DNA of 26,814 bases. Source: an uncultured Lachnospiraceae bacterium (GTDB taxonomy: Bacteria > Bacillota > Clostridia > Lachnospirales > Lachnospiraceae). The position numbers and the translations under genes are program-made. Shown here one piece after another: positions 1 to 9,277 of the stretch. The stretch covers positions 1 through 26,814 of the forward strand of contig CAJUTD010000042.1 in the NCBI GenBank assembly GCA_910589635.1, written 5' to 3'. The notes beneath the pieces were generated by a model. The model did no database searches, was not told where the DNA came from, and was given only the letters and a program-made list of their open reading frames with translations. Each line of letters begins with the position of its first letter. Position 1 is the first letter of the stretch.

Positions 1-3000
1 TCCAGCGTGCTCTTGGCATCGGCAACCGCCTCAACGCTAGTCGGCCTGTCAACCTGTGCCTGAGCGGCATGAAGGGCTTCTGTCAAAACAGCCCAGCTTG
101 CTGATGTATAGTCGTGCTCTTTGAGATGTTTATTCTTCAATGTAGTAATTGCATCTTCCAAATCACCGGTAGGAATATCAAGCTTATAGTATAAGCTGCA
201 CTTAAAGATAATGTTCTCTGTCTTTTGGTCATCTCCTTCGCCAATGGTGATTTTCGCCGTTAAATCAGCTTTTTTGACCGTTTCATCCCCCTGTGCAGGA
301 ATACTAACGGTACCGTCAGCGCCATTCACAAGCGTATTGTCTGAGGATTCCCAGGAAATCTTTGCACCGCCATAAGCAGTTTCCGGAAGGGTAATCTTTC
401 CTTCGGGAGCCGTCAGGTTGGTAATGTTCAAGACGATGCTTCCGTCATCTTCAACTCTTGCCCCTAATGCTCCAATAACGTCATCCTTCGCGTATTTCAT
501 GGCAAGCGTGCTGCGGTATGCATAAACTTCCGCTACATGCTCCTGCGTAAGGGCTGCATTATAAATACGGAAATCGCGGATGGAACCTTTGTAATCTTTA
601 TCTTTGTTATTAGGATTTTTACCATAACTGCAGTTGCCGATATATGCGCCCCTGGTATTGGGGTCTGCATCCCACATTTCTTTTACGGTATGCGCTACAT
701 CTTTCGTGCCGGCTTTCTCTCCATTCACATAAAGCGTAAGATTGGTGCCGCTCAGCACGCAAACTACATGGTGCCAGGTATCCTGCTCTGCCGGAGCTAC
801 CGAAATGTTAGTCGCTCCGCTCCAGTATTTGGGGTTCATACTCGCAACTAATTTCTTGCTATCGCTGTCAAATGTGTTGACATAGAAGAAATGCGCATCT
901 GTTTTGCTATTGTCGCCAAATCCATCTCCAGAACCAATGCCAAACGCATTAGACTTAGCGCCTCGCGCGTCTTTTGCCCAGAAAGCAAATGTCATATAAT
1001 CAGAAACAGGCAATTCGTTGGGAAGCGTAATACAGTTTTCTAACGCGTTTCCGCCGTTGAACGTAGCGCCGTTTTCTCGGCTGAATGTAACACTCTCTGC
1101 CGCAGCTGCGTCCATACCGTTGCCGGATGCGTCTTTCGCCTTGTCTGTACTGTTGTCCAACGGATACCAGGCTGCCAGGGCCTCGCTCATTTCCTCAAAT
1201 CGCTTTATAACAAGAACCTCTGACGCCTGCTTGAGCGCTGCGGTTGCCGCATCCACTTGCTCCGCATTCTCATTTGCTGTCCCCTGCGTTTTCTTGACTT
1301 CTTCTGCGGCCTCCAATTTAGCCTTCATGGCTGCCAAACTGTCTGCCGTATAAATATTCTCAGCCTTAGCCTTGTTGTATTCCGCTTTTGCTTGCGCATA
1401 AGCCTCATCAAACTCTATAAAAGACACGCCGTCGGCTTCTAATACTGTTAAACCGGTAAATGTCTTTGTCATCGTACAGGAACCATACTGAATTTTTGCT
1501 TTCAGGGTAACTGTGGCCGGCCCTTTTCCTTTGGAGGGACGCACAACGCTGCCATCTGTCCTGATTGCCGGGTCGGAAGATTCCCAAGTAATCTTCAAGC
1601 CTTGTACAGTCTTGCCATCGCTGGTCTGCATTTCAGTCGGAAGATTTAACGCTTCTGTAATCTGGGCCTTATTGAATGTCTCTCCAGATTGCAGGCTCAA
1701 TTCTAAGTTATTATAAATATCCTGTACCGGAGCCTTGCACAGCCTGTCGTTGGCAATTTTCTGAATATCCGCTTCCGTCAACAGACCATGATATACCTCA
1801 AAGTCGTCAAATATCGCTTTGTAATCATCATCCCCCCAAGAAGCGCGGCCTAAATAATTGTTCTGCGCCACCAGTTGGGACGGCTTAACGATACCGTTCA
1901 CTGTGCCTGCCAGCACGCCGTCCAGATACAGCTTTGCCGTGTCTTTTGAGCCGTTGGTAACAATTGCAACATGCGTCCACTGACCGATTGGCGTTAAAAT
2001 ATTCTTATCATTTTCATCCTTAGCAGTCAGATTAGCTACCGTCGTACCGCCAACTCTGTATTCCATATCCACCAGAGTGTCTTTGTTAATCAGCCCAAGA
2101 TGCCCCTGCGGACTATTCTTTCCTACTTGCGTCGCATGAAGTATCATCGCAAAAGAGTTGCCATTGCTCTCACGGTTTATAAACATAGAGATTGTGAAAT
2201 CATCCTGCGTAATCTTGCTGGCTCCGTCTGCGCCTGTCAACTGTAATAAGTCGTCCGGCAGCTTGACATTGGAGGAACCGTTTGTGCCTCCCTTCAATTT
2301 AACGCCCTTGCTTGTGCCGTCGACGCCGGCAACATTCTGCTGCACATTGGTAAACGTAGCGTCTGCATGATTCCCAGTCTTGTCTTCCGCTGGATTCTCA
2401 CCGTCAAATGTATATTGAGCCAGCAGATAAGCATGCTTTACATGTACTTTAGCCTTTGCCTGCCCGCCGGTTGCAAACGTACCTGTCACTTCCAGAGGCG
2501 CATTGTCCTCCGTCTCTGTGTTAAAATCAAATTTGTCCAAATCCCAGGTAACTTCCGTGGCTACCGCTTGATCCATACCTTCGTAATTTGCTTTTACCGT
2601 CGCCGGCAGGATAGGATTCTTGCCAAGGATCGTTTTTGTCTCAATCGTCTCTGCCTGCCCAACAAATCCGGCCTCTTTGTACTGGGCGATATATTTAAGC
2701 GTCTCTCCCTTTGCCGGTATTTCTGCGCTGTCTGTTGCCGCAGTATTGGCTGCACCGTCTCCATCCGTATCCCAGCCGGAGTTCTCTGCATCAAACAGAT
2801 ACGTCTTTCCGTTCACACTCTTAGGTGTAAAAATGGTTGTATCTATGGTCTTTGAAACGCCCGGTAATTCCTTTGTTTGGGCAGTATAATCTGCCATAGA
2901 CGCACCGTCAGCAGCTTTATACTCTATTTGCACTGTTGCATAACCGGATTTCCAGTGAATCTTATGGTTGCTAACGGTAAAATTCGCCCGGCCTGCATAA

Positions 3001-4676
3001 TAGCTTTCGATAATTCCCTGGTTATATTTTCTGAATCCGTTTGCCTTTGTCCCCACTTCATTGACATTGCCGTCCGGATCGGTCACGAAAGCTCTGTATG
3101 TACCGGGAGATGTACTGGAATCCATCTCTATGCGCACATGGTATTTGCTTACGCCATCATAAACTGCTTTTCCGTTGCTTAGCGGATCATTTGCAGCGGT
3201 GCCGCCGCTTCCATCGCCCGCCCTGACGTTAAAGAATCCTTGTTGTTTCTTGAAATGCAGCATAGCGCCGCCATTATTCCAAATATCATTGTTATTGCCA
3301 AGGACAGAATCCGGGTAGATAAATGCACCGTCCGTCACCTCGCTCGTTGTTGTTATATCAAACTCAGTGATAATCTCACCCTTATACTGTCTGGAAAGTT
3401 TATGCAGGCCGTCGGTTCCATTTTCCGTATGGGCCGCTGTTATCACTTCATCAATGGCCTCGTCACACCCATACACATGCACGGTCGCCGTCACCTTGGC
3501 TGCCTCGCCCTCGAGCCCTTCTGCCGTTCCCTGCACAGTATTATCACCAATCGTCCATTTCTTATCAGAAATATCTTCCCATGTCACGTTTACAGGCAGT
3601 GTAAACCCTGCAACGTTGGTATTTCCTTTAAGCTGTTTGGGAAGTATCGGCTGATTTCCTTCAATCGCGTAAATGGTATCAGGAGCCTCCACCGAACTTA
3701 ACGCCGCTTTTTTGTAAATCAAGTTTATTACGTTATCAGCCGCATTTTCTTTCACTTCCGCTATGGACACAGTGCTAGCTGATTCGTCGTATACATAGAT
3801 ACCTGCTTCTGTCTCAATCTGCTTTTCATCCTCAGCAACCTCATATGTATATGGGGCAGCAACCTTCACCGATTCTATGGTTTTAGCCTCTTTCAATTCC
3901 TGATTGCTTTCATCCAGATACTTTACCGTTACCGAGCTTTTTTTAGAAGCGATGACTTTGAGCGTGGGAGCATTTTCCGGTATTTCCGTATCAGACGCCG
4001 TTTTTAGACCGCTGACTTTAAATCCGCCTCTTACCGTCTGCAGCCTCAGCACAATACTTGTTACTCCCTCAGTACTAACTGCATTCTTTACCGCTCCTGT
4101 CACATCAAACGTCTTTGCCCCAAGGCTATTGCCTGCAATATTTTCATTACTCCAAATTGTTGCATCTTTTGCATAGCCGTTGACTGAAGGAATATCCTTT
4201 AAATTTCCTGAATTACTATCACTTCCTGCCAACGTCCAGGATGTAGGGTTTGCTGTCTCATAGAGAGCCGCCTTAGTCCATCCACTATTCAGGTTGCAGC
4301 CATCGACATTGGCAACATTAAGGGTTAGGATTGCACTGTCTACCTCTTCTGCTGTTACATTCTCCGGCAGCTTAAATTGGATACCTGCCGCACGGTTGTT
4401 ACCACAAACAGAAGGCCCTCCCCCATATGTCGTGCCATTCACGCCTGCGCCTTTATTCTCATTCCCTGTGTCATTATTTTCGGAAGTCGTGATAAATACC
4501 AGTTTATTATTCTGATTGGCATCATTATTGGCGCCGGACTCAAATCTCTCCAGCACTAAATCATATTCGTTATCCCCTGCTGCCGCCTGCACAGGCGTTA
4601 CAGTCCCCAGGTTCACTCCTGTAATCACCATCGCGGCAGCCAGGAGCCATGATAAAAGCCTTTTTCCTTTCCTCAT
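1..4676 (-). CDS. Large secreted LamG/Ig-like/FIVAR surface protein (3' end missing)
   Basis: An open frame of about 1558 codons runs from an ATG at 4676 to the left edge without a stop, so the C-terminus is missing. A ribosome site (AGAAGGAG, 4686-4693) lies 9 nt upstream. Residues 1-32 are a signal peptide (MRKGKRLLSWLLAAAMVITG..., cleavage near VQA-A). Domains, judged by eye with approximate residues: DNRLRE/CBM-like beta domain 38-245; MucBP-like 246-320; group-4 Ig-like 326-401; unassigned beta domain 403-573; second MucBP-like 578-669; second Ig-like 670-749; LamG 750-976; atrophied Ig-like (WESSD motif) 986-1078; FIVAR 1085-1156; second LamG 1164-1388; second WESSD Ig-like 1391-1496; start of a second FIVAR 1503-1558. 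This is a binding and spacer architecture typical of gut clostridial glycan-active exoproteins. No catalytic domain is visible in the part present, so an enzymatic domain or a sortase anchor may lie beyond the edge. Confidence 0.85.
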   Translation of the reverse strand, partial: MRKGKRLLSWLLAAAMVITGVNLGTVTPVQAAAGDNEYDLVLERFESGANNDANQNNKLVFITTSENNDTGNENKGAGVNGTTYGGGPSVCGNNRAAGIQFKLPENVTAEEVDSAILTLNVANVDGCNLNSGWTKAALYETANPTSWTLAGSDSNSGNLKDIPSVNGYAKDATIWSNENIAGNSLGAKTFDVTGAVKNAVSTEGVTSIVLRLQTVRGGFKVSGLKTASDTEIPENAPTLKVIASKKSSVTVKYLDESNQELKEAKTIESVKVAAPYTYEVAEDEKQIETEAGIYVYDESASTVSIAEVKENAADNVINLIYKKAALSSVEAPDTIYAIEGNQPILPKQLKGNTNVAGFTLPVNVTWEDISDKKWTIGDNTVQGTAEGLEGEAAKVTATVHVYGCDEAIDEVITAAHTENGTDGLHKLSRQYKGEIITEFDITTTSEVTDGAFIYPDSVLGNNNDIWNNGGAMLHFKKQQGFFNVRAGDGSGGTAANDPLSNGKAVYDGVSKYHVRIEMDSSTSPGTYRAFVTDPDGNVNEVGTKANGFRKYNQGIIESYYAGRANFTVSNHKIHWKSGYATVQIEYKAADGASMADYTAQTKELPGVSKTIDTTIFTPKSVNGKTYLFDAENSGWDTDGDGAANTAATDSAEIPAKGETLKYIAQYKEAGFVGQAETIETKTILGKNPILPATVKANYEGMDQAVATEVTWDLDKFDFNTETEDNAPLEVTGTFATGGQAKAKVHVKHAYLLAQYTFDGENPAEDKTGNHADATFTNVQQNVAGVDGTSKGVKLKGGTNGSSNVKLPDDLLQLTGADGASKITQDDFTISMFINRESNGNSFAMILHATQVGKNSPQGHLGLINKDTLVDMEYRVGGTTVANLTAKDENDKNILTPIGQWTHVAIVTNGSKDTAKLYLDGVLAGTVNGIVKPSQLVAQNNYLGRASWGDDDYKAIFDDFEVYHGLLTEADIQKIANDRLCKAPVQDIYNNLELSLQSGETFNKAQITEALNLPTEMQTSDGKTVQGLKITWESSDPAIRTDGSVVRPSKGKGPATVTLKAKIQYGSCTMTKTFTGLTVLEADGVSFIEFDEAYAQAKAEYNKAKAENIYTADSLAAMKAKLEAAEEVKKTQGTANENAEQVDAATAALKQASEVLVIKRFEEMSEALAAWYPLDNSTDKAKDASGNGMDAAAAESVTFSRENGATFNGGNALENCITLPNELPVSDYMTFAFWAKDARGAKSNAFGIGSGDGFGDNSKTDAHFFYVNTFDSDSKKLVASMNPKYWSGATNISVAPAEQDTWHHVVCVLSGTNLTLYVNGEKAGTKDVAHTVKEMWDADPNTRGAYIGNCSYGKNPNNKDKDYKGSIRDFRIYNAALTQEHVAEVYAYRSTLAMKYAKDDVIGALGARVEDDGSIVLNITNLTAPEGKITLPETAYGGAKISWESSDNTLVNGADGTVSIPAQGDETVKKADLTAKITIGEGDDQKTENIIFKCSLYYKLDIPTGDLEDAITTLKNKHLKEHDYTSASWAVLTEALHAAQAQVDRPTSVEAVADAKSTL

Positions 4677-4852
4677 CTTCTTTCTCTCCTTCTTTACTGT
4701 TACAGTTTTGCAGTTACTTCGTCCCTTTCGCTGTAAAAACCTCCTCCTTTCCATCTCTTACCGTGAATATCCCATTCCGCGCGCATTTGCCGGAATTTTC
4801 ACAGAAAATTTCAAGCTCCCTTCGATTGCTATATTACATTTTACTTCCTTTT

Positions 4853-4880
4853 AGTATAATTTGCAAGTGCTTTTAGTAAA
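4853..4880 (-). promoter_or_regulatory. Possible sigma-A promoter of the surface-protein gene
   Basis: On the minus strand, a TTTACT -35 (4875-4880) and TATACT -10 (4853-4858) are separated by 16 nt. The -35 is weak and the spacer one short. It lies about 180 nt upstream of the ATG at 4676, after the terminator of the preceding operon, where a promoter is needed. Confidence 0.35.
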
Positions 4881-4949
4881 GATTTACCAAGTTTCTGCCC
4901 CTATTTTTCTAAATTTTGGGAACCCTACACAAGAACAAATATTTATAAA

Positions 4950-4995
4950 CAAAAAAAGAACCAAGATAAAGGAAAAATTCCTTCCGCCTGGTTCT
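4950..4995 (-). terminator. Intrinsic terminator at the end of the Ter operon
   Basis: AGAACCA (4957-4963) pairs with TGGTTCT (4989-4995), and AAGGAA (4969-4974) with TTCCTT (4978-4983) stacks inside it. On the minus strand the hairpin is followed by a run of seven T (complement of 4951-4957). It lies about 65 nt past the stop of the HAD gene, which it would terminate. Confidence 0.75.
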
Positions 4996-5059
4996 CTCAT
5001 TCTAAATTTACTATTCTCTAAAACAGCATAAAATCCAAGTCTGATACTATCACAATTTC

Positions 5060-5860
5060 TTAAAAATGTTTACTAAACACCTGGAACGCCTCATCACCAA
5101 GTTTCTGTTTAAATAATGAAAGACACTCTTCCAAAAGGGATTCCGCAAACACTTTGCGTCCATCCATCTGCCTCACCGCAAAATCAACGCCATATTCTTC
5201 CGCAAATCCATACGGCGCAAGACCCTCATCGGCATCCCTAAGCATGGGAATGTCAAATTCACTATCCCCGGCTGCAATCACAAAATCCGCATGGATATAT
5301 TCACGGAATCTCTGAACCGCTTTTCCCTTATTTAAATCCCGGGGAACCACGTACACCTTCTCCCCATTGTGAAATACGTCCACCAGCTCCGTATCTAAAA
5401 CTTCACGCAAATTATCAACCGTCTGTTTCGGCTCCCTGCACTTTGTGAACACAAATAAGCGCTCAATAAACCGCAGCTCAAACTTCCTGCGCACGTCTTT
5501 CTCTAAGAAATGTAACGCTTTTTCGAGTTCCTCTTCACTTCTGCCAATCAATGCAAGCGACGCCCGATACCAGGAATCATCTCTTTTGCCATCAGCCAAA
5601 AGAATGCCTCCATTACAGACCAAGGCATAGGGAAATGCCCCAACGCCTAAATCAATACGCCGATACTGCTCGATACTTCTTGTGGAAGTTGGCACAACCA
5701 GCATTTTCTCTCTCACTTGCTGCAAAAGCTGATATGTATATTCTGTGATAAATGAAATTTCCCTGCCCTGATACATTTCTACGCTTCTCTTGACAGCTCC
5801 AATCTCATGTTTATAGGAATAAATGATTGTATTATCTAAATCCGTATGAAAAACCACCAT
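5060..5860 (-). CDS. HAD-superfamily hydrolase of the Ter biosynthetic module
   Basis: A protein of 266 residues from the ATG at 5860, chosen because GGAGGAAATAAAG precedes it and because the next upstream start (5980) only adds 40 unconserved residues before the first HAD motif. Motif I is D7-L-D9-N-T near the N-terminus, motif II is the TSTRS segment, motif III the lysine in LNKGKAV, and motif IV is GDSEFDIPML. This matches Cof-type (C2-cap) phosphatases, which act on small phosphorylated metabolites. It is the last gene of the rhomboid-YceG-TelA-TerD-ATPase unit, 129 nt after the ATPase stop and just before the terminator. A HAD phosphatase is a known member of the module tied to a nucleoside-like metabolite in Ter loci, so dephosphorylation of an intermediate is a reasonable inference. 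The substrate is unknown. Confidence 0.8.
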   Translation of the reverse strand: MVVFHTDLDNTIIYSYKHEIGAVKRSVEMYQGREISFITEYTYQLLQQVREKMLVVPTSTRSIEQYRRIDLGVGAFPYALVCNGGILLADGKRDDSWYRASLALIGRSEEELEKALHFLEKDVRRKFELRFIERLFVFTKCREPKQTVDNLREVLDTELVDVFHNGEKVYVVPRDLNKGKAVQRFREYIHADFVIAAGDSEFDIPMLRDADEGLAPYGFAEEYGVDFAVRQMDGRKVFAESLLEECLSLFKQKLGDEAFQVFSKHF

Positions 5861-5989
5861 CTTTATTTCCTCCAAAAAGGCCGCCGCACAAACGGGAAAC
5901 AAATGACATTCATACTCTTTTCCATTCTGAATATCTATGCATTCCTGCTCACTGCGACAGCCTATTCTGTCATTCTGCAACCATGCAGC

Positions 5990-8626
5990 CTATTTTTTTG
6001 ATACAAACGCCTTGCGGATAAGGTCAACCGGAATAATCATTAACGCCAGCAGCATCGACACAAGCAGCGCTTTTACGCTTAATATGGTTGTGCCGAACAC
6101 CTCGCCGCCAATCTGGATAATCACCGTCTGCATGATAAAGATGGCGCCCATTACCAGCATAAAATTCTTATTCTCTCCAATGTGCTCAAAGAGATTGAAC
6201 CGCTCCGACCTGGTATTTAAACTGTTAAAGATAATAGAATAGATGAAAAAGGCAAACATAAATGTCTTCTCATACAATTCCGGGTTTGCACAGCCAGCTG
6301 GCGTCACAAAATCCGTAATACCGCCGATATTCTCTAAAATTAGAATCGAGCCTAAGGTGATAAAAATCGAACTTGTCCCGATTGCAGATTTAATATACCC
6401 GGTCAGGATATTGTCTGTCCTCAATGCCGGCTTGTCCTTCATATAACGGTCAAGAATCGGTTCTCCGCCAAACGCCATTGCTGCCAATGTATCCATAATC
6501 AGGTTAATCCACAAAATCTGCACAATAGAGAACGGCTCTGTCCACCCAAGCACCGGGGCAATGATATTCATTAACAAAGTACTGATATTCACGGTAAGCT
6601 GGAAAATCAGAAACTTGCCAACGGACTTCGCCATCGTACGGCTGTTCAGCACGCAATCCTTAATGGACGTCAAGCTGTTATTCAAGATGACAACGTCGCC
6701 TGCCTCCTGCGCAACGGCTGTACCGTCGCCCATAGCAAATCCAATATCCGCCTGTTTCAACGCCGGCGCGTCATTGACGCCGTCGCCCGTCATACCGCAG
6801 ACATTTTCAAGCTGCTGTGAGATAGATACCAAACGCTTTTTGTCCAGAGGCTTTGCTCTGCTTACAACACGCAGATGCGGAAGCTTTTTCTTCAATTCCT
6901 CATCCGACATTTCCTCAAGCTCTTCATGCGTCAACACGACGTCTGTATTTTCATCTTTTAAAATGCCTGCTTCCTTGGCGATTGCAACGGCAGTCTCCTC
7001 CGCATCGCCGGTAACCATCACAACCTGGATGCCCGCGCTGTTCAAAATCTCCACCGTCTCCACGGCGTCTGTCCGCACATTATCACGCAGGCAGAGCACA
7101 GCCATCAGTATCGTTTTCCCACCGGTAATCTTGGCTACGGACAGAAGTTTCATCGTCCGCTTGGCCTGGGCGATCATCTGTTCTTCCACTGCCTTCTTGT
7201 CAGAAGCCGAAAACTCCTGAACCTGTCCGTCCGGCGTCATATAATGGGTTACTTTGTCTAATATATTCTCAGTTGCGCCCTTCCAATAAACGCTTCCATC
7301 TTTCAAGGTTACAGTCGCGCACTTCTTCTCGGAATCAAAGCCGCTGATTTCCTGCACCTTATCCTGGTCGCTTGCAGATGCGTCATATCCGTGACCTAGC
7401 GCATAGGTAAGCAGCGCGCGGTCCATGTTGTTGCTGCCGATGGCTTTTCCTTCTGAGACCTTGGCGAGATTATTGAGCGTAATTGCTTCCATAAATTCGC
7501 CGCTTTGTATGGAATCTGTGAGATTGCCCGCACCGGTAATAAATTCCACCAGCGAAAGATTTCCCTGTGTTATCGTGCCGGTTTTATCACTGAACAGTAC
7601 ATTCATATATGCGGAATCTGAAAATGCCGCTTTATGGCTTACCAGGATATTCTTTTTGTACATTGACTCCGTATTCATAGACTGTACAAGGCTGTTCATC
7701 ATCGGCAGCCCTTCCGGCACCGCCATAATTACGATCGAAGCCATCAGCATGACTGCCTCGGCAACCAACAGCAGCACAGACACTACGCTCACTGCCTCAC
7801 CTGCCCGGAAAATAGAAAGACCCACATGCAGCACGCCGGCAATTGCTGCTGCCGACACGCCGAGCTTGCCGATACCTGCCGCTACGACTTCCAACTTTAA
7901 GCTGGAAGTGTCCTTGCGCTCGTCTTCCTCATTGTCATCGGTCAGAGCTTTGTTAATCTTGCCCAGCTCTGATGCATCGCCGATAACCGTTGCCACCATA
8001 TAGCCTTCCCCGGACGTCACGACAGAGCCCATGAAGACCTTGCTTGCAGACGCATAGTCCGTAGATTCCGCGTCCGCCATATCAAAAGCCGCCCCCTTGT
8101 CCTCATCCCGCGACTCACCATTGAGCGCCGCCTGCGACACCTTAATCTTTCCCTCAAACAACAGGCCGTCAACCGGAACTTTATCTCCCGCCTGCACAAG
8201 AATCGTATCACCTTTCACGATCTCGCTCGTAAGGATATTAATCAGTTTGCCGTCTCGCATAACCTTGGCAAACGTTTTGCTGTATTCTTCCTGTAAGGCC
8301 TCGCTTCGCGAGCTATTCCTGTATTCCGACAATGTACTGAAACCGGTTGCCAGCCCGATTGCCAAAATGATGCTGATAATTTCTACAACATCATTTTCAC
8401 CCGCCATTGCCGGCACAAACATGCCCAATACGGCAAGCGCAATTTTTAACACCAAAGCCGCGCATAAAACTTTAATCCAAATATCGTTAAAAGCGCCGAT
8501 GAACATCGACCAGAGGGATTCCGTCTCCCTCTTGGCCAGCTCATTCGTGCCAAATTCCTGTTTGCTCTTATTGACTTGGGAATCGGAAAGACCCCGCAGC
8601 AATTCCTCTTTATTTATATTATTCAT
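5990..8626 (-). CDS. PMCA-type calcium-translocating P-type ATPase
   Basis: A protein of 878 residues from the ATG at 8626 (GAGGAGG 11 nt upstream; a longer frame to 8689 would run into terD3). Features in order: membrane helices around 45-70 and 82-100; actuator domain with LNGES (168-172) where most relatives have TGES; PEGLP in M4 (304-308); phosphorylation site DKTGT with D347; KGATE in the nucleotide-binding domain (449-453); TGDGVNDAP hinge (613-621); M6 WINLIMDTLAA (706-716) with N708 and D712. An M4 glutamate plus the M6 NLIMD signature is the single-site plasma-membrane-type calcium pump pattern (P2B). It should export calcium from the cytosol. It follows the third TerD gene by 37 nt. 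TerD domains bind calcium, and other Ter loci have TerC here, so calcium handling is the likely job. LNGES is a variant to note, but the glutamate is kept. Confidence 0.88.
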   Translation of the reverse strand: MNNINKEELLRGLSDSQVNKSKQEFGTNELAKRETESLWSMFIGAFNDIWIKVLCAALVLKIALAVLGMFVPAMAGENDVVEIISIILAIGLATGFSTLSEYRNSSRSEALQEEYSKTFAKVMRDGKLINILTSEIVKGDTILVQAGDKVPVDGLLFEGKIKVSQAALNGESRDEDKGAAFDMADAESTDYASASKVFMGSVVTSGEGYMVATVIGDASELGKINKALTDDNEEDERKDTSSLKLEVVAAGIGKLGVSAAAIAGVLHVGLSIFRAGEAVSVVSVLLLVAEAVMLMASIVIMAVPEGLPMMNSLVQSMNTESMYKKNILVSHKAAFSDSAYMNVLFSDKTGTITQGNLSLVEFITGAGNLTDSIQSGEFMEAITLNNLAKVSEGKAIGSNNMDRALLTYALGHGYDASASDQDKVQEISGFDSEKKCATVTLKDGSVYWKGATENILDKVTHYMTPDGQVQEFSASDKKAVEEQMIAQAKRTMKLLSVAKITGGKTILMAVLCLRDNVRTDAVETVEILNSAGIQVVMVTGDAEETAVAIAKEAGILKDENTDVVLTHEELEEMSDEELKKKLPHLRVVSRAKPLDKKRLVSISQQLENVCGMTGDGVNDAPALKQADIGFAMGDGTAVAQEAGDVVILNNSLTSIKDCVLNSRTMAKSVGKFLIFQLTVNISTLLMNIIAPVLGWTEPFSIVQILWINLIMDTLAAMAFGGEPILDRYMKDKPALRTDNILTGYIKSAIGTSSIFITLGSILILENIGGITDFVTPAGCANPELYEKTFMFAFFIYSIIFNSLNTRSERFNLFEHIGENKNFMLVMGAIFIMQTVIIQIGGEVFGTTILSVKALLVSMLLALMIIPVDLIRKAFVSKK

Positions 8627-8663
8627 TTTATGACAAATGACCTCCTCGAGAGTAATGCGTATC

Positions 8664-9266
8664 TTACATGTACCTGCGTATAAGCTCATTCAGCCCGGGA
8701 TCACTCGTGCCCTGGCCGATGGCGTTGAACTTCCACTCCCCATTGTGTCTGTATACTTCGCCAAATATCATAGCTGTCATACCCGAATAATTGTCTGTCA
8801 AGTTATATTTGCACATCTCATTGTTATTTCTCGCATCCACAAGACGGATAAATGCGTTCTCAATCATTCCAAAATTCTGGCGTCTCTTTACCGCCTGATA
8901 AATCGTAACTACAATCACAATCCTGTCATAGTCCTGTGGCACCTTTGACAAATCAATGACAATCTGCTCATCATCCCCCTCACCGGCTCCCGTAAGGTTA
9001 TCGCCCTGGTGAATGACAGTTCCTGAAGGATGCCTGAGATTACCAAAATATACTAAATCATCTTTATGCACCAGTTTCCCATTTTTGAGCAAGATAGCGG
9101 AAGCATCGCAGTCAATCGCCTGCGGCTCTGAGGAAAACATCGACTTCAAAAAACCGCCTGAAGGCTTCTGAACCTCATCCCAGCCAAGGCCCACGATCAC
9201 ATGTGCCAGCCCTGCATTATCTTTAGACAGACTAACTTTCTGCCCTTTCTGTAAACTAACCGACAT
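8664..9266 (-). CDS. TerD-family protein, divergent paralogue (third copy)
   Basis: A protein of 200 residues with AGGAGGATAAGAA before its ATG, 11 nt after terD2. It keeps the TerD core: KGQKVSLSK at the start, GLGWDE, IDCDAS in place of FDLDAA, GDNLTGAGEGDDEQI, VTIYQAVKRRQNFG, NAFIRLVD and GEWKFNAIGQG. It differs from its two neighbours in three ways: a short insertion after GLGWDE that replaces the acidic DFDL approach, LTDNYSGMT where they have LGEDFSIET, and a C-terminus ending DPGLNELIRRYM instead of GGLAALC-YGIEV. TerD proteins are cytoplasmic calcium-binding beta-sandwich proteins in stress and tellurite resistance loci. The changed acidic positions suggest an altered calcium site or a partner-binding role (inference). 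Bacillus subtilis likewise carries three TerD paralogues (yceC, yceD, yceE). Confidence 0.88.
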   Translation of the reverse strand: MSVSLQKGQKVSLSKDNAGLAHVIVGLGWDEVQKPSGGFLKSMFSSEPQAIDCDASAILLKNGKLVHKDDLVYFGNLRHPSGTVIHQGDNLTGAGEGDDEQIVIDLSKVPQDYDRIVIVVTIYQAVKRRQNFGMIENAFIRLVDARNNNEMCKYNLTDNYSGMTAMIFGEVYRHNGEWKFNAIGQGTSDPGLNELIRRYM

Positions 9267-9277
9267 TTCTTATCCTC

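Larger units (their letters stand above)
4677..5059. other. Intergenic region between surface-protein gene and HAD gene
   Basis: No gene is supported here. It holds the terminator of the upstream operon (4950-4995), a possible promoter for the surface-protein gene (4853-4880) and a leader of about 170 nt. The leader contains a second purine-rich AAAGGAGGAGG tract (minus strand, about 4740-4750), but no start codon follows at usable spacing, so it is not called as a leader peptide. Confidence 0.5.

Noticed and set aside
537..4876. Many plus-strand open frames of 60-160 codons opposite the surface-protein gene
   Set aside because: They lie antisense to one uninterrupted minus-strand frame with a signal peptide and recognisable domains, have no ribosome sites, and have Cys- and Phe-rich compositions typical of antisense shadows.
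5861..5980. Upstream extension of the HAD hydrolase
   Set aside because: The added 40 residues have no HAD motif and no ribosome site, while GGAGGAAATAAAG precedes the ATG at 5860.
6561..8633. Long plus-strand frames (up to 219 codons) opposite the calcium ATPase
   Set aside because: They are Ser/Thr-rich antisense shadows of a clearly coding P-type ATPase; no domain or ribosome site supports them.
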